From Candidatus Hydrothermales bacterium (GTDB lineage: Bacteria; Hydrothermota; Hydrothermia; Hydrothermales; JAJRUZ01): 44,906 nt of DNA. The first letter of the stretch is position 1; the number at the start of each line of letters is the position of its first letter. A program made the translations under genes and the position numbers. The notes beneath the pieces were generated by a model. The model made no database searches. It saw nothing but the letters and a program-made list of their open reading frames with translations, and was not told the origin of the DNA. This document shows positions 26,001 through 33,822 of the stretch, in pieces. The stretch lies in the NCBI GenBank assembly GCA_039630235.1, contig JBCNVI010000011.1, positions 1 to 44,906 on the forward strand, in the 5' to 3' direction.

Positions 26001-28169
26001 TATATTAGATCTGTATAAGGACCAGTTGGATCCTTTAACTTTATAGTATAAACTGTAAGATTTTATTCCTGAGAGATTATCTAAGCCCTTAGTCCAATGG
26101 ATAAGGAAAGTAGATTGATTAGTTGTTTTCACATCTATTTTTACTTTTGAATTAGTTGGACTTGTAGCATCAAATCTCAGATTAACAAATCCCCTCCTAT
26201 TATAATCCACGTTGGACGCTGAATCTTCAAACCATAAGTATAGAGGCACTATACCCTGGTTTGAAATAGTTATTGTATCAGGGCTTTTATGAAAGGTTCC
26301 AGTTGTGTCGTAATTTGAAACAGGTGGAGAAAAGAGCTTATAAAGTCTTCTTTTTATATCAGATGTATCTTCAGGTTCTGACCATGAGATAACAAAATTT
26401 GGAGTATTTGTCCAAGGTGAAGGAGATGCGCCATTTGCCAAAAGATTTTGTGGAGGAGACGGGGCAGTTAAGTCAAAAATTAGAGTATCTTCTGCAACAA
26501 AAGTTCGCGTTTCTTCATTTCCGGCACTATCAATAGCAGTAACTTCAAAGAAATATTTATGTCCGTCAATCCCGTAAAGTACCTCTTCTGTATCTGGATG
26601 ATTAGAGAGCCAAATAACCCACGGTCCGTTTCCATCCCTATAGTAAACGTTGTAACCTTTTATCCCTGATGGAGGGTTACCTCTATCTTCTCCCTTTGTC
26701 CAGGTAATGATAAAACTTGAAGTGTTAACAAATTTTTTAGATATTTTAACCTTAGAATTTACAGGTAAAGATTTGTCGTGTCTTAGATAGACTGAATCAT
26801 AGTTTTTATAATTTAAATTTCCAGAATAATCCTGCAACCACAAATAAAGAGGTATAATCCCCTCATTTACTACCACAACAGTGTCTGGAGCATTTGGTCG
26901 TAGTGTGCCTGTTGTATCAAAATTAGATTGAGGGAAGTTATAAATTTTATACAAGGCCCTTCTAATACCAGTCTCATCGGTTGGATTAATCCAATGAAGG
27001 ATAAAAACTCCCTCTTTACTCCAAGGTGAAGGTCTTCCGCCATTAGCTGTAAGATTTCTTGGGGCAGCTGGTGGAGTTGTATCCTTTAACTCTGCAACTT
27101 TAAGATCTCCATTTGTAGAATCAAAGTAGCTAATTATAGGGGTTCTGAAAATCGTTAAGGCAATTGAAGGAGTTATTCCAACATTACCGGTTGTATCTAA
27201 ATTAATAACATTCCAAGTATTAAAATTTGGATAATCTGAAGAAGAGGCTAACTTAAGATTTCCTTGATCTCCATTATAATAAGCTATCCATATTCTGTTA
27301 TTAATTTTATCATATTCAATAGAAGTTCCTCTTCCAAGAATAGAATTATTCGCAGGTAAATCTATATACCTTAATACCCACGTAGTTCCAGATCTAAAAC
27401 TTAAAACTAAACCTTCAGAACCTCCGCCACCGTATTTTCTATGAGAAATAAAGGGCGTATTATTTAAACCAAGAGCAAGCGAGGTATAACTTCCATACTG
27501 ATTACTAATTACCGATTGAATATTCCAATTTCCATAGGTACCGTAAGCATATTTAAGAGAATTATTTGTCCGGTCATTATAACTGATATGAATTATCCCA
27601 GACAGATCACCAGAAATCGAGGTAAATCTTCCAACATCTGCTGAGTTATCTACTGTTTCAATAATCCAGTTTGTTGTAACTTTGTAAGCATATTTAAGCG
27701 CAGTATTAGTAGCATCAAAGTAACTTATATGGGGGATACCATTTTGATCAACAAAGATGGATGTGTATTGACCTACCGCAGTTCCTGCGCCATCTACAGT
27801 TTCTATAACCCAGTTTGTACCATTGAAGTGTGCATATTTTAAATTAGTATTTGTAACATCATAATAAGCTATATGAGGTAGATTGTTTGGACCGATAGCA
27901 ATTGATGTCCATTTACCCACATTAGGGTTACCTGAGCCTATTCCATCAACAGTTTCAAATTTCCAAATATTTCCATCATATAAGGCGTACTTAAGATTTC
28001 CATTTGTAGAATCATAGTAGGAAATATGAATTCTATTTAGTTCATCCACGGCAATTGATGAATACTTACCAACTACTCCTTGAACATCAACGGGATAAAC
28101 CTGCCATACAAAACTATGAAGTAAACCTACTAAAATGGCACTCATTAAAAATAAATAATTTTTTCTCAT
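23046..28169 (-). CDS. Giant secreted modular protein with T9SS C-terminal sorting domain
   Basis: This 1707-residue protein is fully open despite many A/T tracts. Order: signal peptide (1-30); seven repeats of about 45-50 residues (about 30-370) with the pattern HISYYD.TNG.LKYA and ETVDG; four to five tandem modules of about 200 residues (about 370-1130), each opening near ANG..PSPW and containing paired fibronectin-III-like domains (YFEV.A.DSAGN); a Big_5-like domain (ISPPHGSVDVPPNTNILIRF); further beta domains; and a T9SS type A sorting domain (VWPNPVKDYGNFHF, VEIFDIRGKKVAE, GLAPGLYMFRL). It is probably a cell-surface or matrix protein. No catalytic domain is evident. Confidence 0.88.
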   Translation of the reverse strand: MRKNYLFLMSAILVGLLHSFVWQVYPVDVQGVVGKYSSIAVDELNRIHISYYDSTNGNLKYALYDGNIWKFETVDGIGSGNPNVGKWTSIAIGPNNLPHIAYYDVTNTNLKYAHFNGTNWVIETVDGAGTAVGQYTSIFVDQNGIPHISYFDATNTALKYAYKVTTNWIIETVDNSADVGRFTSISGDLSGIIHISYNDRTNNSLKYAYGTYGNWNIQSVISNQYGSYTSLALGLNNTPFISHRKYGGGGSEGLVLSFRSGTTWVLRYIDLPANNSILGRGTSIEYDKINNRIWIAYYNGDQGNLKLASSSDYPNFNTWNVINLDTTGNVGITPSIALTIFRTPIISYFDSTNGDLKVAELKDTTPPAAPRNLTANGGRPSPWSKEGVFILHWINPTDETGIRRALYKIYNFPQSNFDTTGTLRPNAPDTVVVVNEGIIPLYLWLQDYSGNLNYKNYDSVYLRHDKSLPVNSKVKISKKFVNTSSFIITWTKGEDRGNPPSGIKGYNVYYRDGNGPWVIWLSNHPDTEEVLYGIDGHKYFFEVTAIDSAGNEETRTFVAEDTLIFDLTAPSPPQNLLANGASPSPWTNTPNFVISWSEPEDTSDIKRRLYKLFSPPVSNYDTTGTFHKSPDTITISNQGIVPLYLWFEDSASNVDYNRRGFVNLRFDATSPTNSKVKIDVKTTNQSTFLIHWTKGLDNLSGIKSYSLYYKVKGSNWSLYRSNIKDTFTDFNFTLTDTLYYFEVVAVDSAGNVENLVGLPEDSVFYDVKAPQAPTNLLANGSNPSYWTNINFFSITWVEPFDRSGIKDRYYKLGFPPQHNFDTTGTFHKSPDTVKVSLEGVTGLYLWLGDSTNNVQYTNYSSVFLRYDTTKPFNARCSIPQFYINQPTFTLSWTRAHDNLSGIKFYEVYYKYKHSNWTLYADSLVDTFVLFNAFYYDTVYYFEVISVDSAGNREVISGVAEDSVFVGTLIPLPPSNLLANGSNPSPWTKDTVFVLTWDNPHDPTGIIRAFYKLGSRPQHNFDTTGSLRGIPPDTVYTKVEGGVKLHLWLMNGLYNLDYRSTDSVLLRHDRTSPSGSKVQIPLYSTNDTAIITWTEAQDQGGSGLKGYDVYYKVQGGNWNILVSDTISLSTIFVGSDGKKYYFEAISKDSASNFEQITFLPEDSIIFDLTSPTIISISPPHGSVDVPPNTNILIRFSEKLNRSTVIDTNFQVIGKTSGSHSFALFYDSLTYTVTLDPHLNFSSQETVFVRISQNIKDLAGNLLQGQREFFFITMLRPDTQGPVSISSINPISPEPYNYLDINVIVSDTGRGNSIISYAEMFIDNIGPSGTGIPLLPIDGSFDESIEELTKKIDLSTFNFKSGETHFIYVHAKDINNIYGEYDTIKFTVSPDDDSIPPSFKSFTQGYINPGTSFYVKGVINDLSGVYDDETGSKGQGVYLLWDYDGEVDNSYYEIQLQRIRGDTFISVEMIPGLASGEVVYRVFAHDNDFDTYHPGDRKKGQSELSKVIFGVPMVVNFKPYPDVIFIGDSLLVEITSNIPFREPPICSLITFKGSLKERIELYSLDRNHYKGKISTSGADVGIARVIAYYKEYGTLKRLEDTVMIKAKGEFLPENTVYVWPNPVKDYGNFHFYINQNAKVTVEIFDIRGKKVAESSGIFKGGIEPHTLTSNSLVIDLRGLAPGLYMFRLVAEAIDTNERKMVIKKFAIVR

Positions 28170-28291
28170 TCTATTTTCCTTTACTTCATTATAAATTAAA
28201 CTGTAAAAATAGTCAATTGTTTGAAAATAAGTTAATAATTAGTCAATAATTTAACATTAAAGGTTCAATTCCGGAAAATTAATATATAAAT
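28170..28291. promoter_or_regulatory. Divergent promoter region
   Basis: This AT-rich gap separates the divergently transcribed giant secreted protein (minus) and Roadblock gene (plus), so it should hold promoters for both. I cannot choose unique hexamers. GGTTCAATTCC occurs at 28262-28272, about 20 bases before the Roadblock ATG, as it does after the promoter near 19297. Confidence 0.45.
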
Positions 28292-28654
28292 ATGACACTT
28301 GGACAAATACTTGAAGAAATAGTATTGAGAGTTGAGGGAGCAGTTTATGCCTCTTGTGTAGGAAATGATGGTATTGCTCTTTCACAACATATAAAAGAAG
28401 TTCAATTTGATCCTGCAGTTATTGATGCAGAAATTGCAAACATTATCGGGGTAACTCTGAGAGCTTCCGAAAGTATAGATGGTGGAAAATTAAACGAGAT
28501 ACTCTTTATGACTCAAAAATACACTGTTCTTGTTAGACCTGTAAATAGCGACGTATATTTTGTTCTTGTTCTCTCAGGGACGATACAAAACCTTGGATTA
28601 GCAAGAATCGAGGCAAAAAAAATTATTCCAAAAATTAAAGAAATTTTATCTTAA
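28292..28654 (+). CDS. Roadblock/LC7 domain protein
   Basis: The 120-residue protein matches the Roadblock/LC7 fold: ILEEIVLRVEGAVYASCVGN, DGIALSQHIKEVQFD and a final amphipathic helix ARIEAKKIIPKIKEIL. Bacterial members (MglB-like) regulate small GTPases or act as dimeric scaffolds. No MglA-type GTPase gene is adjacent, so the partner is elsewhere or unknown. Its stop codon overlaps the convergent Omp85 gene's stop by 4 bases (TTAA). Confidence 0.8.
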   Translation: MTLGQILEEIVLRVEGAVYASCVGNDGIALSQHIKEVQFDPAVIDAEIANIIGVTLRASESIDGGKLNEILFMTQKYTVLVRPVNSDVYFVLVLSGTIQNLGLARIEAKKIIPKIKEILS

Positions 28655-30000
28655 AAGTAATTTTTAAAGGTAAAGTGTACTTTAGCAATCTCTATTTTTT
28701 CTTTATAGGGTAAGGCAAAAGAAATTTTTACTTCAGTATTTAAGGTATATAACAAAAAACCTAATCCAAATGACCTTTTTATGATAATACGATCAGAAAT
28801 TAATTTAATTGTCGAATAGTCGTAAAAAATAAAAGGGAAAAAATTTTGAAATTTGATATAATTCTCCAAAACAAAGGTTACAAAAGAATTTGCTACAAAC
28901 TCCTCATCTTTAAAACCTCGCGGATACTTAGAACCTCCAAGGAAAAAGTACTCTGAAAAAATAGTATCCCTTAAATCTATAAGTCCCCTTAAAATTTCAA
29001 AAGAAACATAAAAATTTTTTATAAAATTTCTCATAATAAAAAAGTCAAAGGTAGCCTTATGAGACGTCTTTTTTCCCCTCAAAATCATACCTTTTATAGA
29101 AAAGTAAAAAAGATTTGAAGGATAAAAGCCTTTTTTTCCAATAAAAATTTCTGAACCACTTGAGTTAATAAATTTCGAAGACCTCAAAAACGGTATTTCT
29201 TCAAAATAACTGTATATAAAAGAAAAAACTCCTTTATCAAAATAGTAACCGATTTTAAAACCAATATTTTCCTTTATATAGAGCGATTCTCTCTGAAAGA
29301 TGCTATAAAAGGGAGAAAAGGATATATCAAACTTACCAATAAAGGGCTCACTGTATTTAACTTCTAAATTCGTCCTACCCTGTGCAAACCTTTCCCAATT
29401 TAATAAAAATTGCCTTAAATCTCCAAAAATATTATTTATATTAAGTTCTATTTTACCAGTAAACTTTTTTATCTTATTATCATAAAGAGTAAAAAACTCG
29501 AAACTATTTGAGGGTTTTTCTATAACATCAAGATAAAGGTAATTAAAACTTCCACTTTTCCTTAACTCGAATCCCTTAATTTTAATAAAACCAAACCTTT
29601 CGATTTTTTCCTTACTTTTCTCGAAGTCCTCTATCTTAAAGGGTTTAGCTTTAAAGTTAAAAAATCTTTCAAAAATCTTCTTTTTTGTTTTAATATTTTT
29701 ACTAATTAAAATATCATCAACAATAAAAAATTTAAGTTCATATACTTTTATAACTGCCTTTAAACCATTTTCTTTTTCTTCGAAGCCCAAGAATTTAATT
29801 CGTGCATTAGGATACCCCTCCTTTAAAAAAAATAAAGAAAGTTCTTGTGTAAGCCTATCAAGGTTAGTTTTAGAAGCCTCTTTATTTTTAAATTTTTCTA
29901 AGATTAAAACTATCTTTTTCTCAAGCTCTGGAGTTAATCCTTTTACCTCTATTTCTGTTATAGGTAAGGAAAATATTAAATAAATAAGAAGGGTTTCCAA
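28651..30000 (-). CDS. Omp85-superfamily outer-membrane protein (BamA/TamA-like) with POTRA
   Basis: This 449-residue protein has a signal-like start, one or two POTRA-like repeats (ITEIEVKGLTPELEKKIVLI; GYPNARIKF; FFIVDDILISKNIKTKKKIF) and a C-terminal barrel beginning near residue 170. The Omp85 signature loop is present as GGSKYPRGFKDEEF, containing the conserved R-G-F. The end KVHFTFKNYF terminates in an aromatic residue as in outer-membrane beta-barrels. It is shorter than BamA and could be a two-partner or TamA-like translocase; the substrate is not evident. It overlaps the upstream HNH gene end by 25 bases. Confidence 0.8.
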   Translation of the reverse strand: METLLIYLIFSLPITEIEVKGLTPELEKKIVLILEKFKNKEASKTNLDRLTQELSLFFLKEGYPNARIKFLGFEEKENGLKAVIKVYELKFFIVDDILISKNIKTKKKIFERFFNFKAKPFKIEDFEKSKEKIERFGFIKIKGFELRKSGSFNYLYLDVIEKPSNSFEFFTLYDNKIKKFTGKIELNINNIFGDLRQFLLNWERFAQGRTNLEVKYSEPFIGKFDISFSPFYSIFQRESLYIKENIGFKIGYYFDKGVFSFIYSYFEEIPFLRSSKFINSSGSEIFIGKKGFYPSNLFYFSIKGMILRGKKTSHKATFDFFIMRNFIKNFYVSFEILRGLIDLRDTIFSEYFFLGGSKYPRGFKDEEFVANSFVTFVLENYIKFQNFFPFIFYDYSTIKLISDRIIIKRSFGLGFLLYTLNTEVKISFALPYKEKIEIAKVHFTFKNYF

Positions 30001-30479
30001 TTTTCATCAGGAATTTCTTCTTCTGAAAAGAGAATATGAAAGTAGTTTGGTTTTTTCGGTTTTCTAATAAGTTTCATTCCAGCCTCTTTTGGTGTTCTAT
30101 TAGCTTTTTTCATGTTACACTCTTTACAACAAGTAACAAGATTTTCCCATGTATCTTTACCACCTCTTTCCCTTGGAATTACATGATCAATTGTCATATC
30201 CTTTGATCTTTTTCCACAGTACTGACAGGTATATTTGTCTCTTTTTATTATATTTTTCTTAGTAATTGGCACATTATTTGGTCTGTAATTTATATATCTT
30301 TTAATCCTTATTACTGATGGAGCATTCATTTCAAGATAGCAAGATCTTATTTTTTTCCCATTTCTTTCTACAACACTTTCAGCTTTGTTTAAAATTAATA
30401 GAATAATAGCTCTTTTGACAGAGCACAAAGATATTGGCTCATAATTTTGATTAAGGACAAGAACTTTTTCGCTTAAAAT
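29976..30479 (-). CDS. HNH endonuclease
   Basis: The HNH domain is clear: CQYCGKRSKDMTIDHVIPRE and CKECNMKKANRTPKEA give two CxxC pairs and the D-H catalytic centre. The shortest ATG-started frame begins at 30428, but the typical family N-terminus (KVLVLNQNYEPISLCSVKRA) extends upstream with no in-frame ATG, GTG or TTG before the previous gene's stop. The first possible start there is ATT at 30477-30479, which I use as the boundary. Such chromosomal HNH proteins are widespread and of unclear role. The 3' end overlaps the Omp85 gene. Confidence 0.7.
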   Translation of the reverse strand: MLSEKVLVLNQNYEPISLCSVKRAIILLILNKAESVVERNGKKIRSCYLEMNAPSVIRIKRYINYRPNNVPITKKNIIKRDKYTCQYCGKRSKDMTIDHVIPRERGGKDTWENLVTCCKECNMKKANRTPKEAGMKLIRKPKKPNYFHILFSEEEIPDENWKPFLFI

Positions 30480-30489
30480 TTTTTCTTTT

Positions 30490-30855
30490 TTAGTCCGTGA
30501 TGACAGGAAGGCGCTTTACCTCCACTTTGTAATTTATTGGCTTTATAATTCTACTTCCGAACCACTTAAAAGTGTCTGAAAAGAAAGTCTTAATTACTAC
30601 ATGTTCCCTTTCAAATTGGACAGAGACATCTTTAGGAGAGAAGTAGAACCCAAATTCATCTAGTTTCTTGATTACAGAGTCTCTTACTTCTTCTAAACTC
30701 CTCTGTGTTCTTGAAAATTTAGCTATTCGGTTCAATTCTTCTTTAAGGGATAGGTATTTCATATATGAAAGAAAAGGCTTATACCCAATATAGATAATTA
30801 AGCCAAGCAAACCAACTAAAACTATAATAGACCCAAGTATACCGCCTTTTTTCAT
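30490..30855 (-). CDS. Small single-pass membrane protein
   Basis: The 121-residue protein has a basic MKKGG start and one membrane helix (about 8-28, ILGSIIVLVGLLGLIIYIGY), then a periplasmic segment with a coiled helix and SVQFEREHVVIKTFFSDTF. I do not recognise a named family; it resembles small proteins that follow TPR or pilus-type genes (DUF4845-like in layout). It is coupled to the TPR gene by an ATGA overlap. Confidence 0.6.
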   Translation of the reverse strand: MKKGGILGSIIVLVGLLGLIIYIGYKPFLSYMKYLSLKEELNRIAKFSRTQRSLEEVRDSVIKKLDEFGFYFSPKDVSVQFEREHVVIKTFFSDTFKWFGSRIIKPINYKVEVKRLPVITD

Positions 30856-32018
30856 TCTTCACCGATTCCAAGTTTTATTCTTTTTGCTCTTTCCCATCTT
30901 TTAGCTGAATAATCAATCATTTTTATTGAGTAATCTCTATATGGTGTATCTCCTAGGGAATAAATTTTTGAATACCACCCTTTTGCCTTCTCCCACATAC
31001 TAAGGGCGTTATCCCAATTCTTTTCTTCTTCGCTAATTAAAGCAAGTCCCTTATAACATTCGGCTAAAACATAATAAATTGCAGATAGAATTTCCTCAGA
31101 TTTTGGGTTTAATTCTAAAGCCTTTTTACTCTCATTTAAAGACTTGTTATACTCTTTTAAATCCAAGTATAAGAAGGCTCTTCTGACAAAGACACCTACA
31201 CTTTTTGGATTCAATCTTTCAGCTTGTTCATAGTCAGAGAGAGCCTTTTTTGTTTCGTTTATTGAGGCGTAAGCTGATCCTCGCATAAGATAATAAATAT
31301 ACTCGTTAGGATTATTTTTTATTAGTTCATTTGCAATCTCTATAGCCTTTTTGGGGTCACCCATCTGAATGTACACTTTAAAGGCACTTTCCATAACTGT
31401 TTCATCATGAGACATTTTTTCAATTGCTCTATTTGCGTAAGGAATTGCTTCATCAAATCTTTTTTCTTCAACTAAAAAATTTAGATATCTCTTAAGAGCT
31501 TCAGGATTATCGGGACTTAAGGTGAGTGCCTTTTTATAGTAGTAATCAGAACTATCCTTATTTAATTTTTCAAAAAAGCGAGCAATCACGATTAAAACGT
31601 TTATATCAGTCTTATCAAGTTCATAACTTTTTTTATAAAAACTTATTGCTTTTTCGTAGTCTCTTAAAAAGAATCCATGAAGAAATCCTAAGCCTTGGTA
31701 TCCCCTTTTATCGTTTGGAGCAAGTTTTACTAATTCACTAAAATTTTCTCTTGCTTTTTTTGTATCGTTAATAGAAATGTATGCATTTCCGAGAGCTACA
31801 TAAACATCTAAAAGATTAGGATTAAGAGTTTTAGCCTCGTTAAGTAAAGAGATTGCTTCGTTATATCTCTGCTGATTTATATAAACACTTGCTCTTATGA
31901 ATAGGTGTTTTGCCTTTTCTTTATCTTCTTCCTTAATAGTTTTATCTTCTCTTTTTTTATCTGCTATGGAACAAAAGATAATAGGTAACAATAAAATAAG
32001 TTTCATATAAGTTTTCAT
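30852..32018 (-). CDS. TPR repeat protein, exported
   Basis: The 388-residue protein starts with a signal-like segment (MKTYMKLILLLPIIFCSIAD); the cysteine at about residue 16 may be lipidated, although the box is not canonical. About eight TPR units follow, for example AISLLNEAKTLNPNLLDVYV, ALGNAYISINDTKKARENF and ALSDYEQAERLNPKSVGVFV. TPRs mediate protein-protein contacts, probably in the cell envelope here. The gene starts 10 bases beyond the tRNA 3' end on the same strand. Confidence 0.85.
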   Translation of the reverse strand: MKTYMKLILLLPIIFCSIADKKREDKTIKEEDKEKAKHLFIRASVYINQQRYNEAISLLNEAKTLNPNLLDVYVALGNAYISINDTKKARENFSELVKLAPNDKRGYQGLGFLHGFFLRDYEKAISFYKKSYELDKTDINVLIVIARFFEKLNKDSSDYYYKKALTLSPDNPEALKRYLNFLVEEKRFDEAIPYANRAIEKMSHDETVMESAFKVYIQMGDPKKAIEIANELIKNNPNEYIYYLMRGSAYASINETKKALSDYEQAERLNPKSVGVFVRRAFLYLDLKEYNKSLNESKKALELNPKSEEILSAIYYVLAECYKGLALISEEEKNWDNALSMWEKAKGWYSKIYSLGDTPYRDYSIKMIDYSAKRWERAKRIKLGIGEE

Positions 32019-32027
32019 ATTAAAAAG

Positions 32028-32100
32028 TGGAGCCGGTGGGATTCGAACCCACGACCTGCAGACTGCCAGCCTGCCGCTCTCCCAGCTGAGCTACGGCCCC
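32028..32100 (-). tRNA. tRNA-Ala (anticodon GGC)
   Basis: The 73-nucleotide cloverleaf folds fully: acceptor GGGGCCG with CGGCTCC, D-arm GCTC/GAGC, anticodon stem GCAGG/TCTGC with loop CTGGCAG, T-arm with GGTTCGAACCC-type loop. The G3-U70 wobble pair, the alanine identity element, is present. CCA is not encoded. The gene is intact, but nucleotides 1-33 are duplicated at 37200-37233, showing that an element inserted into its 5' half. The sequence upstream of its 5' end is therefore element DNA, and I see no strong promoter for it there. Confidence 0.95.
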
Positions 32101-32101
32101 A
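32068..32101. repeat. Left attachment repeat (within intact tRNA-Ala)
   Basis: These 34 bp are identical to 37200-37233. They cover tRNA nucleotides 1-33, ending exactly at U33 before the anticodon, plus one base 5' of the gene. Most tRNA integrations duplicate the 3' end; this duplicates the 5' half. Confidence 0.9.
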
Positions 32102-32114
32102 AAATTAAAAACAC

Positions 32115-32144
32115 TTGACAAATAACCATCTTTTAACATATAAT
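32115..32144 (+). promoter_or_regulatory. Consensus promoter pointing into the element
   Basis: TTGACA (32115-32120) and TATAAT (32139-32144), both perfect hexamers, are 18 bases apart. The promoter faces right, towards the integrase, starting only 14 bases from the tRNA 5' end. The leader it would transcribe contains the 12-bp repeats. Confidence 0.75.
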
Positions 32145-32174
32145 TTAAATATGTAATTTTTAAAAAGTTTAATC

Positions 32175-32263
32175 CTTACCAAAATTCTTACCAAAATTAA
32201 AGAAAATTTTTGTAAATTAAGCATTTTAAATTTTAAATTCTTACCAAATTTCTTACCAAAATT
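32175..32263. repeat. Four 12-bp iteron-like repeats (two tandem pairs)
   Basis: CTTACCAAAATT occurs at 32175-32186, 32187-32198 and 32252-32263, with a variant CTTACCAAATTT at 32240-32251. The two tandem pairs start 65 bp apart. They lie between the att site and the integrase gene, where arm-type integrase or excisionase sites are usually found. An autoregulatory role is possible because they lie in the predicted leader. Confidence 0.75.
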
Positions 32264-32344
32264 ATTAAGGAAGGAGAGGAGGTCCCACTCCTTCCCTTCC
32301 CTTTTAAAAGGAGGTAAGTTATCTCTTGGAGGACTGAATTTGAA

Positions 32345-33822
32345 TTGCATAATGATATTGTAAAGTATAAAGGATATGAATTTCAAATTTCTTGTGATAA
32401 AAAATATCTTATTACAAGAGGAGGACTAAGAAAATATAAAATACCTCAACCTTATCTTTTGGGAAGAAATAAAAAATGGAGAATTGATGTTCAATTTGGA
32501 ATTGATAGAGAAACTGGAAAAAGAATAAGAAAATCTTTCTTTTTTGACTCTCAACAAGAAGCTTTTGAATATGGAATATATTGCGTTTTGAAAAGAGAAA
32601 TTGACCCAAGAATTGAACTTGGAAAACAAGCTGAAAAAATTATGCAAGAAGCAAAAGAAATATTAAAATACCATAAAGAACCTAAAATTGAAAAGAAAAT
32701 CCCTGTAAGAAAAAAGGATGGAGAAGTAAAATTAAAAAACATGGAAGAAAGTGGTCAATTGTAGTATGGGAAGAAGAAAAAACAAAAAGATATTCATTTA
32801 ATACATATGAAGAAGCGGAAAGATTTCTTTGGGAAAGAGAAAAGGAAAAATTAAAAGAAAAAAAAGAAGAATTAACACTTGAAGAAGGACTTAAACTTTT
32901 TTCTGAATATTTTTATAATAGAAAACAAGATTTGAAAAAATTAAGACATTTTCTATACTTCTTTAATCCATTCTTTGCTAAATGGGGAAATATCACATGG
33001 AAAGAAATTGATGAAATTAAAATTGAGAATTACATAACTGAAAGACTAAAAGATATAAACCCTAAAACTTTAAAGAATATAACTGAAAAAAGCATTAAAA
33101 ATGAACTTAAATATTTAAGAGCAGTATGGAATTTCCTTTTAAGAAATGGATATCTAACAGGAATTAATTATGCAGATAAAATATTAAAAGAAAGACAATT
33201 TGAAGAAAAGAAAAGAGAAAGAGCACTTTCTTATCAAGAAAATGTTAGATTTCTAAAGGGAATAATAGAAATAGACGAAGCTGAAAAGAAAGGAATCTTA
33301 TTGATTGGATATTTTACAGGAGCAAGACTTGAAGAAATCTTAAAACTTAGAAAAGAACATATAAGAATTGTTCAAATTGATGATATAAAAGAAGGATTAA
33401 TCCATTTTACTCCTGATATTACTAAAACTGGAAAAAGTAGAAAAATTGATATACCTTACCAATTGGCTCTGTTTTTACTTTCTATCTCAACTTCAAACCT
33501 GCTTTTCCCTTCATACCAAACTGAATATAAAAAAAGAAAGTTTTCTGAATGGTTCCATCATGAATTTTTAAAGAAATGTAATATTGAAAATTTTGTATTT
33601 CATGATTTGAGACATAATTGGGCTACAATCGCTGAAGATATGGGAACTTCTTTAAGGATTATAAAGGAATTAGGAGGATGGGAAAGCTTTGAAAGCGTTG
33701 ATAGATATATCAACCCACTTAAAGAAAAGAAAAATAATCCGATGAAAAATTTTGTTAATAATATTATTCTTGAATTAAAAGAAAAAAAATTAAAAGAATT
33801 GGAGGAAAATAATGAAATGTGA
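32345..33822 (+). CDS. int: Tyrosine integrase encoded in two frames with a possible -1 frameshift site
   Basis: Frame one (TTG start at 32345 with GGAGG upstream, stop at 32762-32764) encodes an arm-type DNA-binding domain (KKWRIDVQFGIDRETGKRIR KS-type pattern). At 32710-32716 the sequence is A AAA AAG in that frame, a classical -1 slippery heptamer. A -1 shift leads into an open frame with a second similar domain (HGRKWSIVVWEEEKTKRYSF), a core-binding domain and the catalytic domain: R in TGARLEEIL, K in TKTGKSRK, HDLRH, GGW and Y in VDRYINP. The fused product would be about 491 residues. Alternatively it is a simple A deletion; translation from TTG 32932 would lack the arm domains. The shifted segment is open throughout. 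Confidence 0.75.

Noticed and set aside
32105-32386. Minus-strand ORF in the element leader
   Set aside because: It runs through the 12-bp repeats and the promoter, has no family resemblance, and opposes the clear plus-strand integrase start.
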